DNA of 6,404 bases from Victivallales bacterium (GTDB taxonomy: Bacteria; Verrucomicrobiota; Lentisphaeria; Victivallales; Victivallaceae): contig DAOWBJ010000105.1 of NCBI GenBank assembly GCA_030634125.1, positions 1 through 6,404 of the forward strand, read 5' to 3'. Position numbers and translations under genes: made by a program. The notes beneath the pieces are model-generated. The model did not search any database. It was given only the letters and a program-made list of their open reading frames with translations, and was not told the DNA's origin. Each line of letters starts with the position of its first letter. Position 1 is the stretch's first letter. Below, piece by piece: positions 5,145 to 6,404 of this stretch.

Positions 5145-5279
5145 AGCCTTCGCAGGATGGCGGAATTTGGGTAGCCTCGGTCGTAAGACCGTGGTTCAAC
5201 GCATCAAAAATATCCAGCCCCCGCAGGGAGGAGGCACATCGTCGATGTTGTTTTTGTACCGCCGCTCTGCGAGGGCTGG
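5145..5279 (+). ncRNA. Candidate structured RNA (about 135 nt) with two mutually exclusive long helices; class not recognised
   Basis: This is a GC-rich island in an AT-rich gap. Positions 5145-5163 pair with 5259-5277: 15 Watson-Crick and 3 G-U pairs out of 19, with one A-C mismatch. The same 3' strand (5259-5279) can instead pair with 5214-5234 in 18 of 21 positions, so the two 5' strands compete. Inside the long helix, 5174-5182/5187-5195 forms a hairpin with a GUAA (GNRA) tetraloop, and 5236-5240/5244-5248 forms a five-pair hairpin. In the 19-pair helix three of the four non-Watson-Crick positions are G-U only on the + strand, and GUAA is a stable loop only on the + strand, so that strand is preferred as the RNA. 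No T tract follows on the + strand. Alternatives are a small inverted-repeat mobile element, or a leader or terminator read on the minus strand, where T5 follows the short-range helix. I could not match it to SRP, 6S, tmRNA, RNase P or a riboswitch. Confidence 0.4.
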
Positions 5280-5304
5280 AATAATAAATAAAATCCATGT
5301 CTAC

Positions 5305-6246
5305 TCAAAAACTCTCTTTGGTATAAGCCCTAACAAGTTTTAAATTTGCATCTCGTGCAGAATCATAAGAAAACGTATGAAATTTAACCCATCTTTCTGA
5401 ACGATTAAATTGCTTTGCCCAAACTCTTACTCTTGCATTATATTCCAAGGAGTTAACCAAATCTTCAAACTTATCGTTGTCGGATGGTATACCGCTTACT
5501 ATTAATAAAGCTTTTTGTTCTTTAATTGAATTCAATCTTATTTTTTCTAACGCAATAGCATACACTTCACGTGCATTTTCTGTAGCTTTTTTGCGTGCTA
5601 TTTCTTTAGCTTTTATTTTATTTGAAAGCATTTTTCTTATCCATGGGGCATCCATCCGTATTGCCAATAATTTCCTAATAAAAGCTTTATTTAATTCTAT
5701 ATCTTCAAAAAAATGTTGATGCAATTGTTTATACTTGGTATATGCAATAAATTGTTCCTTACTCATTTTAAGTAAAATTTGATTTACGAATTCATTCTTT
5801 TGAATTTTTTTACAGCCCTTTAAAAGTTTTTGCGCGGCACGAACTTTGTTTTTATTTCTTAGTTTGATTTTTAAAGCACTTTCTAAATTTTCACATGCCT
5901 GTTTAAAATCATTACTGCCTATTAATTTATACGCATCTTCAATAAGAAAACTAAATCTTTTTTCTTGTCTTTTAATTTGAATTGTAGAAACTACAAACCA
6001 TGATATAAAAATCAGGACTGCAACTACAAACATTAAAATTATTTTTTCAGATTTATCAAATCTACTTTTCATATTGCCCCTTTCAAGTTGCATCTCCTCT
6101 TTTACATCTTTTTTTGAAAGATTTTCATCTATAGTGAGGGTAATTTCTTTAGAGCAAGACGGGCAATTAATAATATGATTATCCATTTCGTAGGATATTT
6201 CTATTTTTTGTGCACAAAACGGACATTTTACTTTAAAAGTTTTCAT
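5305..6246 (-). CDS. Hypothetical protein: N-terminal zinc ribbon, one membrane segment, helical C-terminal region
   Basis: Not a gene I can name. From the ATG at 6246 the product has 313 residues. Residues 1-40 form a small zinc ribbon with two CPxC knuckles: C8-P-F-C11 and C28-P-S-C31. A charged linker leads to one hydrophobic segment at about 69-89 (IILMFVVAVLIFISWFVVST). The remaining 220 residues are rich in Lys, Glu, Ala and Leu and look helical: a segment such as AYKLIGSNDFKQACENLESAL at about 107-127 recalls a TPR-like helix pair, and about 210-245 could form a coiled coil. A TTG two codons earlier (6252) is possible, but the ATG fits the family-like MKxxKVKCPFC opening, with GAGAG 10 nt upstream. 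The coding sequence is strikingly AT-rich, suggesting a fast-evolving or acquired gene. It is flanked downstream by the structured element. Zinc-ribbon/single-TM/TPR proteins occur widely in PVC bacteria; a membrane-anchored interaction role is only a guess. Confidence 0.7.
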   Translation of the reverse strand: MKTFKVKCPFCAQKIEISYEMDNHIINCPSCSKEITLTIDENLSKKDVKEEMQLERGNMKSRFDKSEKIILMFVVAVLIFISWFVVSTIQIKRQEKRFSFLIEDAYKLIGSNDFKQACENLESALKIKLRNKNKVRAAQKLLKGCKKIQKNEFVNQILLKMSKEQFIAYTKYKQLHQHFFEDIELNKAFIRKLLAIRMDAPWIRKMLSNKIKAKEIARKKATENAREVYAIALEKIRLNSIKEQKALLIVSGIPSDNDKFEDLVNSLEYNARVRVWAKQFNRSERWVKFHTFSYDSARDANLKLVRAYTKESF

Positions 6247-6327
6247 AACCAAATTTCTCTCATCATTTTTTCTATTACTAACATAACTATTTGTAAATAT
6301 ATCTTAATTTAATTGTATAGGAATTTG

Positions 6328-6404
6328 TTATTTTGAGGCTGGCGACGCTTTTTTCTGTGCTTTATCTACGGTTCGGATCAGTTTCTGACATGATGGTGTC
6401 CCTT
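6328..6404 (-). CDS. Possible C-terminal tail of another minus-strand gene (partial at the window's right edge)
   Basis: A minus-strand frame is open from the window end to TAA at 6330-6328, giving 24 residues ending AQKKASPASK. The lysine/alanine/serine-rich hydrophilic end looks like a natural protein tail, and the base composition is less AT-rich than the neighbouring 75-nt gap. It would lie upstream of the zinc-ribbon gene in the same orientation. The opposite strand is also open here (from 6321 onward), so the strand is not certain, and 24 residues are too few to name a product. Confidence 0.35.
   Translation of the reverse strand, partial: GTPSCQKLIRTVDKAQKKASPASK

Noticed and set aside
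5145..5279. tmRNA, 6S, SRP or RNase P RNA as the identity of the structured element
   Set aside because: None of the signature strings was found: no SRP GGAA/AGCAG apical motif, no tmRNA T arm at the 3' end, no RNase P core. The size fits poorly as well.

Overview
The window looks like ordinary chromosome from a bacterium of low to moderate GC, with AT-rich genes set among less AT-rich housekeeping genes. The combination of a short enolase, an Ig-like/DUF4019 secreted protein and an N-terminal zinc-ribbon protein with one membrane segment suggests a PVC-group bacterium, perhaps Lentisphaerota. This is an impression from protein style and not a proven assignment. There is no phage module, transposase, CRISPR array or rRNA.

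Layout, left to right. On the + strand are the C-terminal third of argininosuccinate lyase (argH, cut by the window edge) and, 54 nt later, the recombination-repair mediator recO. recO converges on an AT-rich minus-strand gene for a solitary NYN (PIN-like) nuclease. The 315-nt gap upstream of that gene (1794-2108) is unusually structured. It holds a candidate promoter, a long dyad at the probable transcription start, a large hairpin followed by eight U residues immediately before the ribosome binding site, and a decayed copy of the enolase 3' end. Next, also on the minus strand, are a secreted Ig-like + DUF4019 protein, a strong UUCG terminator, enolase (eno) and an FKBP-type prolyl isomerase. 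The isomerase and eno are 31 nt apart and are probably co-transcribed in the order isomerase then eno.

The 350-nt gap upstream of the isomerase (4955-5304) holds a weak promoter, two copies of a hairpin repeat with U tracts facing outward, and a GC-rich element of about 135 nt. In that element one 3' strand can form a helix of about 18 pairs with either of two upstream strands. It is the best candidate in the window for an undescribed structured RNA. Beyond it lie an AT-rich minus-strand gene for a zinc-ribbon/transmembrane/helical protein of unknown role, and at the right edge the possible tail of another minus-strand gene.

Functionally the window mixes arginine synthesis, DNA repair, glycolysis and protein folding with accessory envelope and RNA-related genes. 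No multi-gene defence or metabolic cluster is evident. The unusual content is in the two structured intergenic regions and in the repeated enolase 3' tail.
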